From positions 1 through 13,011 of the forward strand of contig JBAWAP010000048.1 in NCBI GenBank assembly GCA_049589355.1: 13,011 nucleotides of DNA. Direction: 5' to 3'. The stretch comes from JBAWAP01 sp049589355. Lineage in GTDB: Bacteria; Chloroflexota; Anaerolineae; VGOG01. A program made the position numbers and the translations under genes. The notes beneath the pieces were generated by a model, which saw nothing but the letters and a program-made list of their open reading frames with translations, did not search any database and was not told the origin of the DNA. How positions within the stretch are numbered: position 1 is the stretch's first letter; each line of letters starts with the position of its first letter. Shown piece by piece: positions 1 to 5,905 of the stretch.

Positions 1-81
1 GGTCTGGATAATCGTGTCCAAATCGCCACCGATGGCTTCTTCCTCGTTGTATATCGGAATGATGATGCTTATCATCTCCAT
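1..81 (-). CDS. Family 2 glycosyltransferase, N-terminal fragment (cut by window edge)
   Basis: Reading leftward from an ATG at 81-79, the frame is open to the window edge and gives 27 residues beginning MEMISIIIPIYNEEEAIGG. The hydrophobic first strand followed by P-x-Y-N-E-E-E is the start of the nucleotide-binding fold of GT2 enzymes of the dolichyl-phosphate mannosyltransferase/polyprenyl-phosphate sugar synthase type (family knowledge). These normally move a sugar from a nucleotide donor to a lipid phosphate or a growing glycan at the cytoplasmic face of the membrane. AGGGA lies about 9 nt upstream of the ATG, and a promoter candidate sits at 161-189. The gene is divergent from the aminotransferase operon. 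Acceptor, full length and any membrane segments lie outside the window. The family call is firm; the exact function is open. Confidence 0.8.
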   Translation of the reverse strand, partial: MEMISIIIPIYNEEEAIGGDLDTIIQT

Positions 82-117
82 CTCAGATTCCCTTTCTATA
101 TCCCGATCAAAGCAAAC

Positions 118-133
118 CGTGAGTACACTCGCG
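118..133. repeat. Imperfect inverted repeat in the divergent control region
   Basis: The 16 bases CGTGAGTACACTCGCG form an inverted repeat with half-sites CGnGAGT / ACTCnCG around a central AC; 12 of 16 positions are symmetric. If the minus-strand promoter at 161-189 is real, this repeat lies about 20-35 nt downstream of its transcription start, a place where a repressor dimer could act or a small leader hairpin could form. No regulator gene is in the window and I recognise no known operator consensus, so the functional reading is weak. Confidence 0.25.
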
Positions 134-160
134 GGAATTCCTTTCTTGTAATGCAACTCA

Positions 161-189
161 ATTATAACCCAAAAAAGGAATCCAGGCAA
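161..189 (-). promoter_or_regulatory. Candidate sigma-70-type promoter for the GT2 gene at 1-81
   Basis: On the minus strand, TTGCCT (189-184) is followed by a 17-nt spacer and a perfect TATAAT (166-161). Predicted transcription would start near 154 and give a leader of about 70 nt before the ATG at 81. The -10 box and spacing match the consensus; the -35 box matches 4 of 6. The surrounding region is AT-rich and non-coding, which supports the call. Confidence 0.5.
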
Positions 190-271
190 TACTCCTTTAG
201 GTTGATAGGGGGCTGCTCATTGAGTCACTTGACATTTTGAATTGTGCCCGAAAACCCGATCATGCGCCTGG

Positions 272-301
272 TTGGGCATGGCAAGCGAGTTATGATATAA
301 T
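272..301 (+). promoter_or_regulatory. Candidate extended -10 promoter of the plus-strand operon
   Basis: A perfect TATAAT lies at 296-301 and is preceded by TG at 293-294, giving the extended -10 form TGnTATAAT. The -35 box is weak: TTGGGC at 272-277 with an 18-nt spacer. Extended -10 promoters are known to tolerate poor -35 boxes. Transcription would start near 308, so the mRNA would have almost no leader before the aminotransferase start (ATG at 311 or 320). An interrupted inverted repeat (TGCCC..AACC at 245-256 with GGTTGGGCA at 270-278) overlaps the -35 box and could be an operator. Confidence 0.55.
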
Positions 302-306
302 ACATC

Positions 307-312
307 AAGGAT
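307..312 (+). promoter_or_regulatory. Shine-Dalgarno site that favours the ATG at 320
   Basis: AAGGAT ends 7 nt before the ATG at 320. It overlaps the earlier in-frame ATG at 311 and so cannot serve it. This is the main reason for choosing 320 as the aminotransferase start, unless the transcript is leaderless and initiates at 311. Confidence 0.5.
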
Positions 313-319
313 GAATAAG

Positions 320-1429
320 ATGCCTGAAATGATCCCCCTAGCTGAACCCACACTGGACGGCAACGAACTAGCCTACGTTGCCGATTGTATCCGCAGTGGT
401 TGGGTCTCTTCCAAAGGAGCTTACGTCAAACGCTTCGAAGATGCTATGGCTGCTTGGTGCAGCGTGCGCCACGGCATTGCCACCTCCAGCGGCACTAATG
501 CATTGCACCTGGCCTTGCTGGCGCTGGGTATCGGGCCCGGCGACGAAGTCATTGTGCCCGCACTATCCTACGTGGCCTCGGCCAATGCCGTCGCCTATAC
601 CGGAGCTCGCCCTGTGTTCATTGACGCGGACTATTCCACGCGGAATCTTGACTTAAACCAACTCGAGTCCAAGGTAACGCCTCGCACCAAGGCAATTATG
701 CCGGTGCACCTTTATGGACATCCTGTAGATATGGCTACCTTGATAGCTATCGCAGATGAACACGGTCTGTGGGTCGTGGAGGATGCCTGCGAAGCACATG
801 GCACTGAATACAAAGGGCACCGGGTAGGAGGGTTAGGCCATATCGGTTGCTTCAGTTTCTACGGCAACAAGCCCATTACCACCGGCGAAGGCGGCATGCT
901 GATGACCGACTCTGACGACCTTGCGGCAACGGCACGTTCGCTGCGGAATCAGGCTTGTACAGCAGAGATGTACTGGCATCCACAGATTGGCTTCAGTTAC
1001 CGTATGACCAACTTGCAGGCAGCAGTCGGGTTAGCACAACTGGAACGCATCACACAGTTTATCAGAGCCCGCCAGCAAGTTGTAGATCTATATAACGAAC
1101 TCCTGACGGACACCCCAGGGCTCGTCCTCTATGTAGAACCAAACTGGGGAAAAAGCGTTTGCTGGCTTTATTCGCTGCTGATTGAAGACGAGTTCGGCAC
1201 AAGCCGCGATGAATTGATTGCCTACCTGGCAAGGCATGGCATTGAAAGCAAACCTTTCTTTAAGCCGTTGCCTAACTTGCCGGCCTACGAAGATGGACAA
1301 TCCTACCCTGTAGCCGAACACCTTTCGCGGTGTGGCATCAGCCTACCCACTTCAGTGAAGCTAAAGCCGCAGCAAGTCAAGTACATTACACAGGTGATCA
1401 AACAGACACAGCACAGTGCTTTTGAGTAG
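320..1429 (+). CDS. PLP-dependent sugar aminotransferase, DegT/DnrJ/EryC1/StrS family (GDP-perosamine synthase-like)
   Basis: This 369-residue protein has the full length of its family. It should transfer an amino group, usually from glutamate, to a 4-keto (or 3-keto) nucleotide sugar in the cytoplasm. Visible marks are SSGTNALHLAL at 56-66, the PLP-contacting Asp in VVEDACEAHG (D155), and FSFYGNKPITTGEGG at 178-192, where K184 should hold PLP as a Schiff base. The YWHPQIGFSYRMTN segment and the overall order resemble PerA/RfbE GDP-perosamine synthase as I remember it, so GDP-4-keto-6-deoxymannose is the leading substrate. This is inference, because related enzymes use UDP or dTDP sugars. The start at 320 is chosen from the SD at 307-312; ATG 311 would add three residues. 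It is the first gene of a four-gene operon, with 16 nt to the GT4 start. No Gmd-type dehydratase is in the window. Confidence 0.92.
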   Translation: MPEMIPLAEPTLDGNELAYVADCIRSGWVSSKGAYVKRFEDAMAAWCSVRHGIATSSGTNALHLALLALGIGPGDEVIVPALSYVASANAVAYTGARPVFIDADYSTRNLDLNQLESKVTPRTKAIMPVHLYGHPVDMATLIAIADEHGLWVVEDACEAHGTEYKGHRVGGLGHIGCFSFYGNKPITTGEGGMLMTDSDDLAATARSLRNQACTAEMYWHPQIGFSYRMTNLQAAVGLAQLERITQFIRARQQVVDLYNELLTDTPGLVLYVEPNWGKSVCWLYSLLIEDEFGTSRDELIAYLARHGIESKPFFKPLPNLPAYEDGQSYPVAEHLSRCGISLPTSVKLKPQQVKYITQVIKQTQHSAFE

Positions 1430-1433
1430 CCTT

Positions 1434-1437
1434 GAGG
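1434..1437 (+). promoter_or_regulatory. Shine-Dalgarno GAGG that sets the GT4 start at 1446
   Basis: GAGG followed by an 8-nt spacer precedes GTG at 1446. The frame is open back to a GTG at 1416, but starting there would add ten residues absent from the paralogue at 10006-11169, whose ATG aligns exactly with the GTG at 1446. Confidence 0.6.
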
Positions 1438-1445
1438 ATGGGAAA

Positions 1446-2603
1446 GTGCGAATCTGCCTGGTAAGTTTGGACTACAAGCCATATCGCAGCTCAGGGCTGA
1501 CGATCTATGCTGAGGACCTGGCGCGCGGGCTGACCGAATTGGGGCAGACAGTGATTGTCCTCGCGGCTCGTCGGCCGGGTCTACCGCCGCACCATTGGGT
1601 GGAAGGCGTTGAGCTTCACCGGCTACCTATCAATCAATTGGACTGGATCAGCTACAGTTGGTGTGTGGCAAAGTGGCTCCATCGCATGGAGCAAAAGGTG
1701 CCTTTTCACGTTATACACTTTCTGGACGTCCACTTTGCTTACGTCTATCGTGGACCGTTCGTGGCTTCGCTCTGGCAATCGTTTCGGCAAAGGCTAACAG
1801 CCCAGGGTGGTTGGCCGTATCACACGGGGGCTATTGACTTGCTGCGACGCGAGGTATACTACCGGATTGCCCGGCGATACATGGAACGACCAAGTCTGGC
1901 CCGAGCTGCCCGCCTGATTGCGAGTTGCCGCTCGGCCAGGGAAGAGTTTATCGTACACTACCACGTCCCGCCCGAGCGGATCGACCTGGCCGTGCAAGGT
2001 ATTGACACAGACCTCTTCCGTCCTGTTCCCGCGGGCGATCTGCGTCGGCATCTGGGATTGGAAGGCTGTCGCGTACTGCTGTTCGTAGGTTTTATTACCC
2101 CACGCAAAGGGCTGGAATACCTGGCGCAGGCAATGCATCTATTACCGGAAGATGTTCACCTGCTCATCGTAGGACGCTGGGCTCCCAATTACCGGACGCG
2201 CTTCCTGCGGGCGTTGGGGTCGGCGGCGGAGCGGGTGCACGAAGTAGGGTTCGTGCCCGATGAGGAACGACCTTACTATTATTCGATGGCCGACATATAC
2301 GTGTCGCCTTCTCTCCTCGAAGGGTTGGGGATCACACCGATTGAGGCGCAGGCATGCGGCACGCCGGCCGTCGTCACGTCGGCCTCATCGGGGCCGGAGG
2401 AGGTGGGCGAGGCCGGGTTGGTCGTCGCTCCGTGTGATCCAGAGGCGCTGGCTTTTGGCATTCGTCGTCTACTAGAGAACGATGACCTCCGACACCGGCT
2501 AGGGCAACGTGGTCGGGAGCGTGTCCTCCGAGACTTTTCCTATCGTCGGATGGCTGAACTCACGCTGCAGACATACGAGCGGTTTCTGCCAGGGGAAAAC
2601 TGA
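1446..2603 (+). CDS. GT4-family glycosyltransferase (GT-B fold), paralogue of the GT4 at 10006-11169
   Basis: The 385-residue protein should be a retaining, nucleotide-sugar-dependent cytoplasmic glycosyltransferase. The N-terminal domain opens with RICLVSLDYKPYRSSGLTIY (2-21), the strand and glycine-rich loop of GT-B enzymes. The C-terminal donor domain has FVGFITPRKGLEYL (213-226) and the E-x7-E motif LLEGLGITPIE, with E292 and E300. It begins at GTG 1446, 16 nt after the aminotransferase stop. It is clearly paralogous to the minus-strand GT4: within residues 91-127 I count 27 of 37 identical positions, centred on the shared FRQRLT block. The sampled line 2341-2400 is 75% G+C, far above the next gene. 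Donor and acceptor cannot be read from the sequence; position after a perosamine-synthase-like gene suggests, but does not show, use of that amino sugar. Confidence 0.9.
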   Translation: MRICLVSLDYKPYRSSGLTIYAEDLARGLTELGQTVIVLAARRPGLPPHHWVEGVELHRLPINQLDWISYSWCVAKWLHRMEQKVPFHVIHFLDVHFAYVYRGPFVASLWQSFRQRLTAQGGWPYHTGAIDLLRREVYYRIARRYMERPSLARAARLIASCRSAREEFIVHYHVPPERIDLAVQGIDTDLFRPVPAGDLRRHLGLEGCRVLLFVGFITPRKGLEYLAQAMHLLPEDVHLLIVGRWAPNYRTRFLRALGSAAERVHEVGFVPDEERPYYYSMADIYVSPSLLEGLGITPIEAQACGTPAVVTSASSGPEEVGEAGLVVAPCDPEALAFGIRRLLENDDLRHRLGQRGRERVLRDFSYRRMAELTLQTYERFLPGEN

Positions 2604-2626
2604 GGAAGAGATTGCGCGAGGTTGTT

Positions 2627-3712
2627 ATGAGCTATCGCAAATTGATTCGCCAGGTACAGAGTGGTATAGACATACTTCGCCATCCAGATCAAGTATCCAC
2701 CATGCCCTATTATCTTATAATCGGTGCTACCACAGCTTGTCCACTCAATTGTATTATGTGCAGCCGCGATGCCATAATCAACAAGATAAACCGGATGCGC
2801 TTTGTAGAATACAAGCGATTGATTGACATGGTACAGCCACTGCGAGTATACATAGGCGATCTGGGCGAATCGCTAATCGACCCAGAACTAGATCGAAAGA
2901 TCCGATATGCCAAAGAACGAGGCGCTAACATTAGTGTGGTCACCAGTTATATCGTCAGCAAGTTTGTGCCACAAGTGATAGTCAAGACTGGCCTTGATTT
3001 GCTCAACGTCTCCATTGATGGAGCCACGGCAGAAATACATGATGCAATCCGTGGACAATCTTGTTTTGAAGTATCGCTCGCAAACATGCAAGAACTTATC
3101 GAAGTACGAAGGAGGCTGGGCAGCCAAACGCCTCTTGTATACCTCCAATTCGTTATCCAAAAACGTAACTACAAAGAAATCGTAGACTACGTGCAACTGG
3201 GCGCAACTCTCGGCGTTGACGCCATTGTTTATGGTCCCCTACAATTGGACATGGCACTGGAGAGACACACGGAACTCGTTGGGGATATGACAGTGGAAGA
3301 GGTGTGCTCATTGCTGGAGGAAGCCGGTCGCCTAGCAAACACACTGGGCATCCAAACGAATGCGCACTTGTTAACACGCAAGAGGCTACGACCTCATTGG
3401 GCAATCTATAATGAAGCGAAATCCACACCACGAGATCTAAAACGTTGTACGTTCCCCTGGTACAGCACATACATAGCTGCGGACGGCGGAGTATATGGAT
3501 GCTGTTACCATCGTTTCCACGATGCTGAAGTGCTAGGTAATATCCACGAAAGTGACTTCACTTCTATATGGAACGGGCCAGCCTACCAAGACTTCCGTAG
3601 TAAAATGCGAGATGGCCACAGCCCTTTCCAGGCTTGCTATTCCTGCTATCCTTTATCCCTCTCAGACAAATTACAGGATCTCTTCACAAACCTCCTGGCA
3701 GGGGTGTGCTGA
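2627..3712 (+). CDS. Radical SAM protein with C-terminal SPASM/twitch-type domain
   Basis: This 361-residue protein carries the radical SAM [4Fe-4S] motif C38-PLN-C42-IM-C45. The family cleaves S-adenosylmethionine to a 5'-deoxyadenosyl radical. A GE pair (80-81, in GDLGES) stands where a glycine-rich SAM-binding segment is expected. The C-terminal part has C274-x17-C292 (C293 adjacent), a DGGVYGCC strand and C337-x2-C340, consistent with one auxiliary Fe-S cluster, then a terminal C361. Substrate is unknown: SPASM proteins act on peptides or on sugars and aminoglycosides, and no precursor peptide is visible here, so a sugar or lipid-glycan substrate is preferred (inference). ATG 2627 has GAGG 5 nt upstream; TTG 2612 is the alternative. 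Its TGA overlaps the next ATG by one base. G+C is low: 47, 43 and 47% in three sampled 60-base lines. Confidence 0.88.
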   Translation: MSYRKLIRQVQSGIDILRHPDQVSTMPYYLIIGATTACPLNCIMCSRDAIINKINRMRFVEYKRLIDMVQPLRVYIGDLGESLIDPELDRKIRYAKERGANISVVTSYIVSKFVPQVIVKTGLDLLNVSIDGATAEIHDAIRGQSCFEVSLANMQELIEVRRRLGSQTPLVYLQFVIQKRNYKEIVDYVQLGATLGVDAIVYGPLQLDMALERHTELVGDMTVEEVCSLLEEAGRLANTLGIQTNAHLLTRKRLRPHWAIYNEAKSTPRDLKRCTFPWYSTYIAADGGVYGCCYHRFHDAEVLGNIHESDFTSIWNGPAYQDFRSKMRDGHSPFQACYSCYPLSLSDKLQDLFTNLLAGVC

Positions 3713-4647
3713 TGGATCATGTCGCCATGAAACCGAACTCCCTATATCCTCTGCATGTGGTGATCTTGAATTGGAACTTACCAGAGGAGACGATTCTATG
3801 CGTGGAATCGGTTCAACTGAATCCACCGCTCGATGTTGAAATCATCGTCGTGGACAATGGCTCCACAGACCGTTCAGTCGAGTTATTCCAGAGTCGGCTT
3901 GGGGATACGGTCAGGATCATTGAAAACTCAGAGAATCTGGGATTTGCGGCCGGAATCAACGTTGGTATTCGACGAGCCTTGACCGAAGGCGCTCACTCCA
4001 TCCTGCTGTTGAACAACGATACCATCGTTGACGCGAACATGATTTGTCATTTGGTTTCGGCGGCGATCAAATCCCCCCAGGCCGGGATCATAGGGCCTAT
4101 TATCTATTACTATGACCGGCCAGAGCGCATTTGGCGTTTTGGCGATCGGGAGTATCGCTGGCTGCCTGTGCCTTTGCAGCTTCCCGCAAGCGTGTTGTCG
4201 AAAGCCCGCCAGACCCCATTTCGGGTGGATTACGTGACCGCCTGCGGGATGTTGGTCCGCCGCCAAGTGTTCGAGGCAATTGGGCTGTTCGATACGCGCT
4301 ATTTCATGTACTTCGAGGATGCCGATTTTTGTCGGCGCGCCCGGCAGGCCGGTTATGAGATTTGGTGTGCTCCACAAGCCCGAATGTGGCATAAAGTATC
4401 GTTGAGCGCTAGCAAGCAAAAACCGGCTACTCGCTATGCCGAATCGTGGGGACGTGCCCAGTTCTATCAAAGACATCCTCACGGCTTTTCTCGGGGGCTA
4501 ACCTTCGCTCATCTACTGGTCAAATCGGTAATGACTACATTGCGGGATGCTTTGTCCAAAGAATGGGAGCTGATCAAGCCTCAGTGGATGGGCATGCTAG
4601 ACGGTCACTACGACAGGCCCTCGAGGGTTTTTGATTTCTTCAAATGA
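3712..4647 (+). CDS. GT2-family glycosyltransferase (rhamnosyltransferase-like), paralogue of the GT2 at 9112-9996
   Basis: The 311-residue inverting GT-A glycosyltransferase is predicted to add a sugar from a nucleotide donor in the cytoplasm. Visible motifs are HVVILNWNL (15-23), VVDNGSTD (46-53), the metal/nucleotide-binding LLNNDT with N101-N102-D103 as the DxD equivalent, GCGM-like acceptor-site region ACGMLVRR (177-184), FMYFEDADFC (198-207) with the probable catalytic acidic pair, and MWHKVS (225-230). This is the layout of WbbL/RfbF-type GT2 enzymes. The start is ATG 3712, overlapping the radical SAM stop as TGATG with AGGGGTG 5 nt upstream; the frame is open further upstream but would overlap the previous gene by 79 nt. 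ATG 3727 is a weaker option. It is the last gene of the plus operon and strongly paralogous to the minus-strand GT2 (44 of 60 identical across 173-232). Confidence 0.92.
   Translation: MDHVAMKPNSLYPLHVVILNWNLPEETILCVESVQLNPPLDVEIIVVDNGSTDRSVELFQSRLGDTVRIIENSENLGFAAGINVGIRRALTEGAHSILLLNNDTIVDANMICHLVSAAIKSPQAGIIGPIIYYYDRPERIWRFGDREYRWLPVPLQLPASVLSKARQTPFRVDYVTACGMLVRRQVFEAIGLFDTRYFMYFEDADFCRRARQAGYEIWCAPQARMWHKVSLSASKQKPATRYAESWGRAQFYQRHPHGFSRGLTFAHLLVKSVMTTLRDALSKEWELIKPQWMGMLDGHYDRPSRVFDFFK
4615..4640 (+). terminator. Weak intrinsic-terminator-like hairpin inside the end of the GT2 gene
   Basis: CCCTCGAGGG at 4618-4627 folds as CCC-TCGA-GGG. It can extend with two G-U pairs and one A-U pair and runs straight into TTTTTGATTTCTT. 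The hairpin plus T-tract sits 5-30 nt before the GT2 stop codon, at the convergent junction where plus-strand transcription should end. The stem is short, so this is tentative. The 55-nt gap 4648-4702 has no better candidate on either strand. Confidence 0.3.
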
Positions 4648-4702
4648 TGGAGACGCCTTCGCGTTGCCGGACCATTGCGGAACCTTGTGGGGGGAGAGAG
4701 CG

Positions 4703-5905
4703 TCAGCACGGTGGATGGTTGTAGTTGAGTTTCTCACACCGCACGCACGCTGGCAATAGTCCCTGGGCCAGGTGTTGCCGGAAGCGACGGTAGTGCAGAC
4801 TGTTCCAGGCAGCCATCACGCCATCCTCTCGGACGTTCCCCATGGACAACTCAGGGATATGCACACAAGCACCGACATCGCCGTTGGGTAACACCCACAA
4901 CTCGCGATAGATGGCCGTGCAGAACTGGTCACTGAAGGGCGGCGCATGGGGCACGTAGTAAGCTTCCAGATATTGTTCTACACCCGGCGGCGCGACAACG
5001 ACCCGGTCAGCCCAGGGGCCGGCGCGGATGGCTGACATCTCGCGTCGGATAAGTGCGGGGTTCACGCCAAGCTGCGCGCGATTGTTAAGCGCCTTACCAT
5101 ACCACTGAGCATTAAAGCTCGCGTGTAGCACTTCGCTTTGAGTGTCCACTTGCCCGGCTGTGGCATAGATTAGGTTGTTAAACACGATCCGATCCACGCC
5201 CAGTGGTCCCACGGCTTCTACAAATGCTTTCAAGTGCGCCTGAGTGTAGGCCGAGATGGCGCAGCTTACTTGCACGAAGGGGCTCGGGCATATCCCTCGC
5301 TCCGCCACCACGCGCCTGATTCCTTCGGTGGCGAGTTCGTAGCCGCGAGGGTGCCCACGTATTACGTTGTGCACCTCGGGCGGGCCGTCAATCGAGACGA
5401 TCAGCCGGTTCAATCCCATGTCCACCAACTCGGCAGCGACGCGGGGCAGTGCAATACCGTTGGTGATGATCGTGAGCGGCAGATCAGCGGCCTTGACCGA
5501 TCGCAACAACTCCAGCGCTTCGGGATAGAGAAACAGCTCGCCGCCCATGACGATCACGTGGAGACCCAGGGGCTTGATCTCGTTGATGACTGCCTGCCAT
5601 TCGGCGAGGCTCAGGCTGCCTTCCTGATGGGGACGCCAGGCTGGGCCGCTCTCATCGCGCTGGAAACAGTAAAGGCAACTCAAGTTACAGCGCAGTGTGG
5701 GCACTAATACGACGACGCCAGGCGGCAGGCTGCGTCCCTCGGGCAGTGCGCCATCTATCGGCAGTAGTTTGCGCAGGCCGCGCACCAGCCGACGCGACAT
5801 GTGGCGATTTCGTCGCTCCCCCATGTGGTGAGGGCAATCGCCCGATGCAGCTTTGCCACATTGAATACACTCTGATGGAAGACGTTTACTAAGAATACGA
5901 GCCAT
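4703..5905 (-). CDS. Radical SAM/SPASM protein with extra N-terminal Cys/His cluster
   Basis: This 400-residue protein has the radical SAM motif C73-NLS-C77-LY-C80 and the GGE SAM-binding motif at 121-123. VSIDGPPEVHNVIRG (170-184) is typical of SPASM family members. The C-terminal region has C329-x17-C347 in a strand ending PNGDVGAC, the GN-x(n)-W motif around MGNVREDGVMAAW, then C387-x2-C390 and a terminal C400, consistent with at least one auxiliary cluster. Ahead of the barrel, C13-x2-C16-x7-C24-x-H26-H27 could bind zinc or another cluster; this is unusual. The start is ATG 5905, overlapping the stop of the upstream phosphoesterase gene (TGATG); a GTG at 5908 adds one residue. It is the last gene of the minus-strand run. 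Substrate is unknown; context points to glycan or lipid-carrier modification. Confidence 0.9.
   Translation of the reverse strand: MARILSKRLPSECIQCGKAASGDCPHHMGERRNRHMSRRLVRGLRKLLPIDGALPEGRSLPPGVVVLVPTLRCNLSCLYCFQRDESGPAWRPHQEGSLSLAEWQAVINEIKPLGLHVIVMGGELFLYPEALELLRSVKAADLPLTIITNGIALPRVAAELVDMGLNRLIVSIDGPPEVHNVIRGHPRGYELATEGIRRVVAERGICPSPFVQVSCAISAYTQAHLKAFVEAVGPLGVDRIVFNNLIYATAGQVDTQSEVLHASFNAQWYGKALNNRAQLGVNPALIRREMSAIRAGPWADRVVVAPPGVEQYLEAYYVPHAPPFSDQFCTAIYRELWVLPNGDVGACVHIPELSMGNVREDGVMAAWNSLHYRRFRQHLAQGLLPACVRCEKLNYNHPPC

Noticed and set aside
62..151. A 29-codon plus-strand reading frame beginning with two ATG codons.
   Set aside because: It lies partly opposite the GT2 N-terminus, has no Shine-Dalgarno site, and encodes a featureless sequence; it is a shadow frame.
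229..234. Perfect TTGACA box as the -35 of the plus-strand operon.
   Set aside because: No -10-like sequence lies 16-18 nt downstream, and the good TATAAT at 296 is 61 nt away.
2612..3712. RiPP maturation cluster built around the radical SAM/SPASM genes.
   Set aside because: No short precursor-like gene, leader-binding domain, protease or peptide exporter is visible near either radical SAM gene; the neighbours are all glycan enzymes.
3928..4482. A 184-codon minus-strand frame opposite the GT2 gene.
   Set aside because: The plus strand encodes complete GT2 motifs matching a paralogue; the antisense frame has no recognisable domain.
4663..4683. Bulged hairpin (GTTGCCG with CGGAAC) in the convergent gap as a bidirectional terminator.
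   Set aside because: The stem is only six pairs with a bulge, and neither side is followed by a T-tract.
5234..5707. A 157-codon plus-strand frame opposite the minus-strand radical SAM gene.
   Set aside because: It covers the radical SAM cysteine motif and GGE on the other strand and shows no family features of its own.
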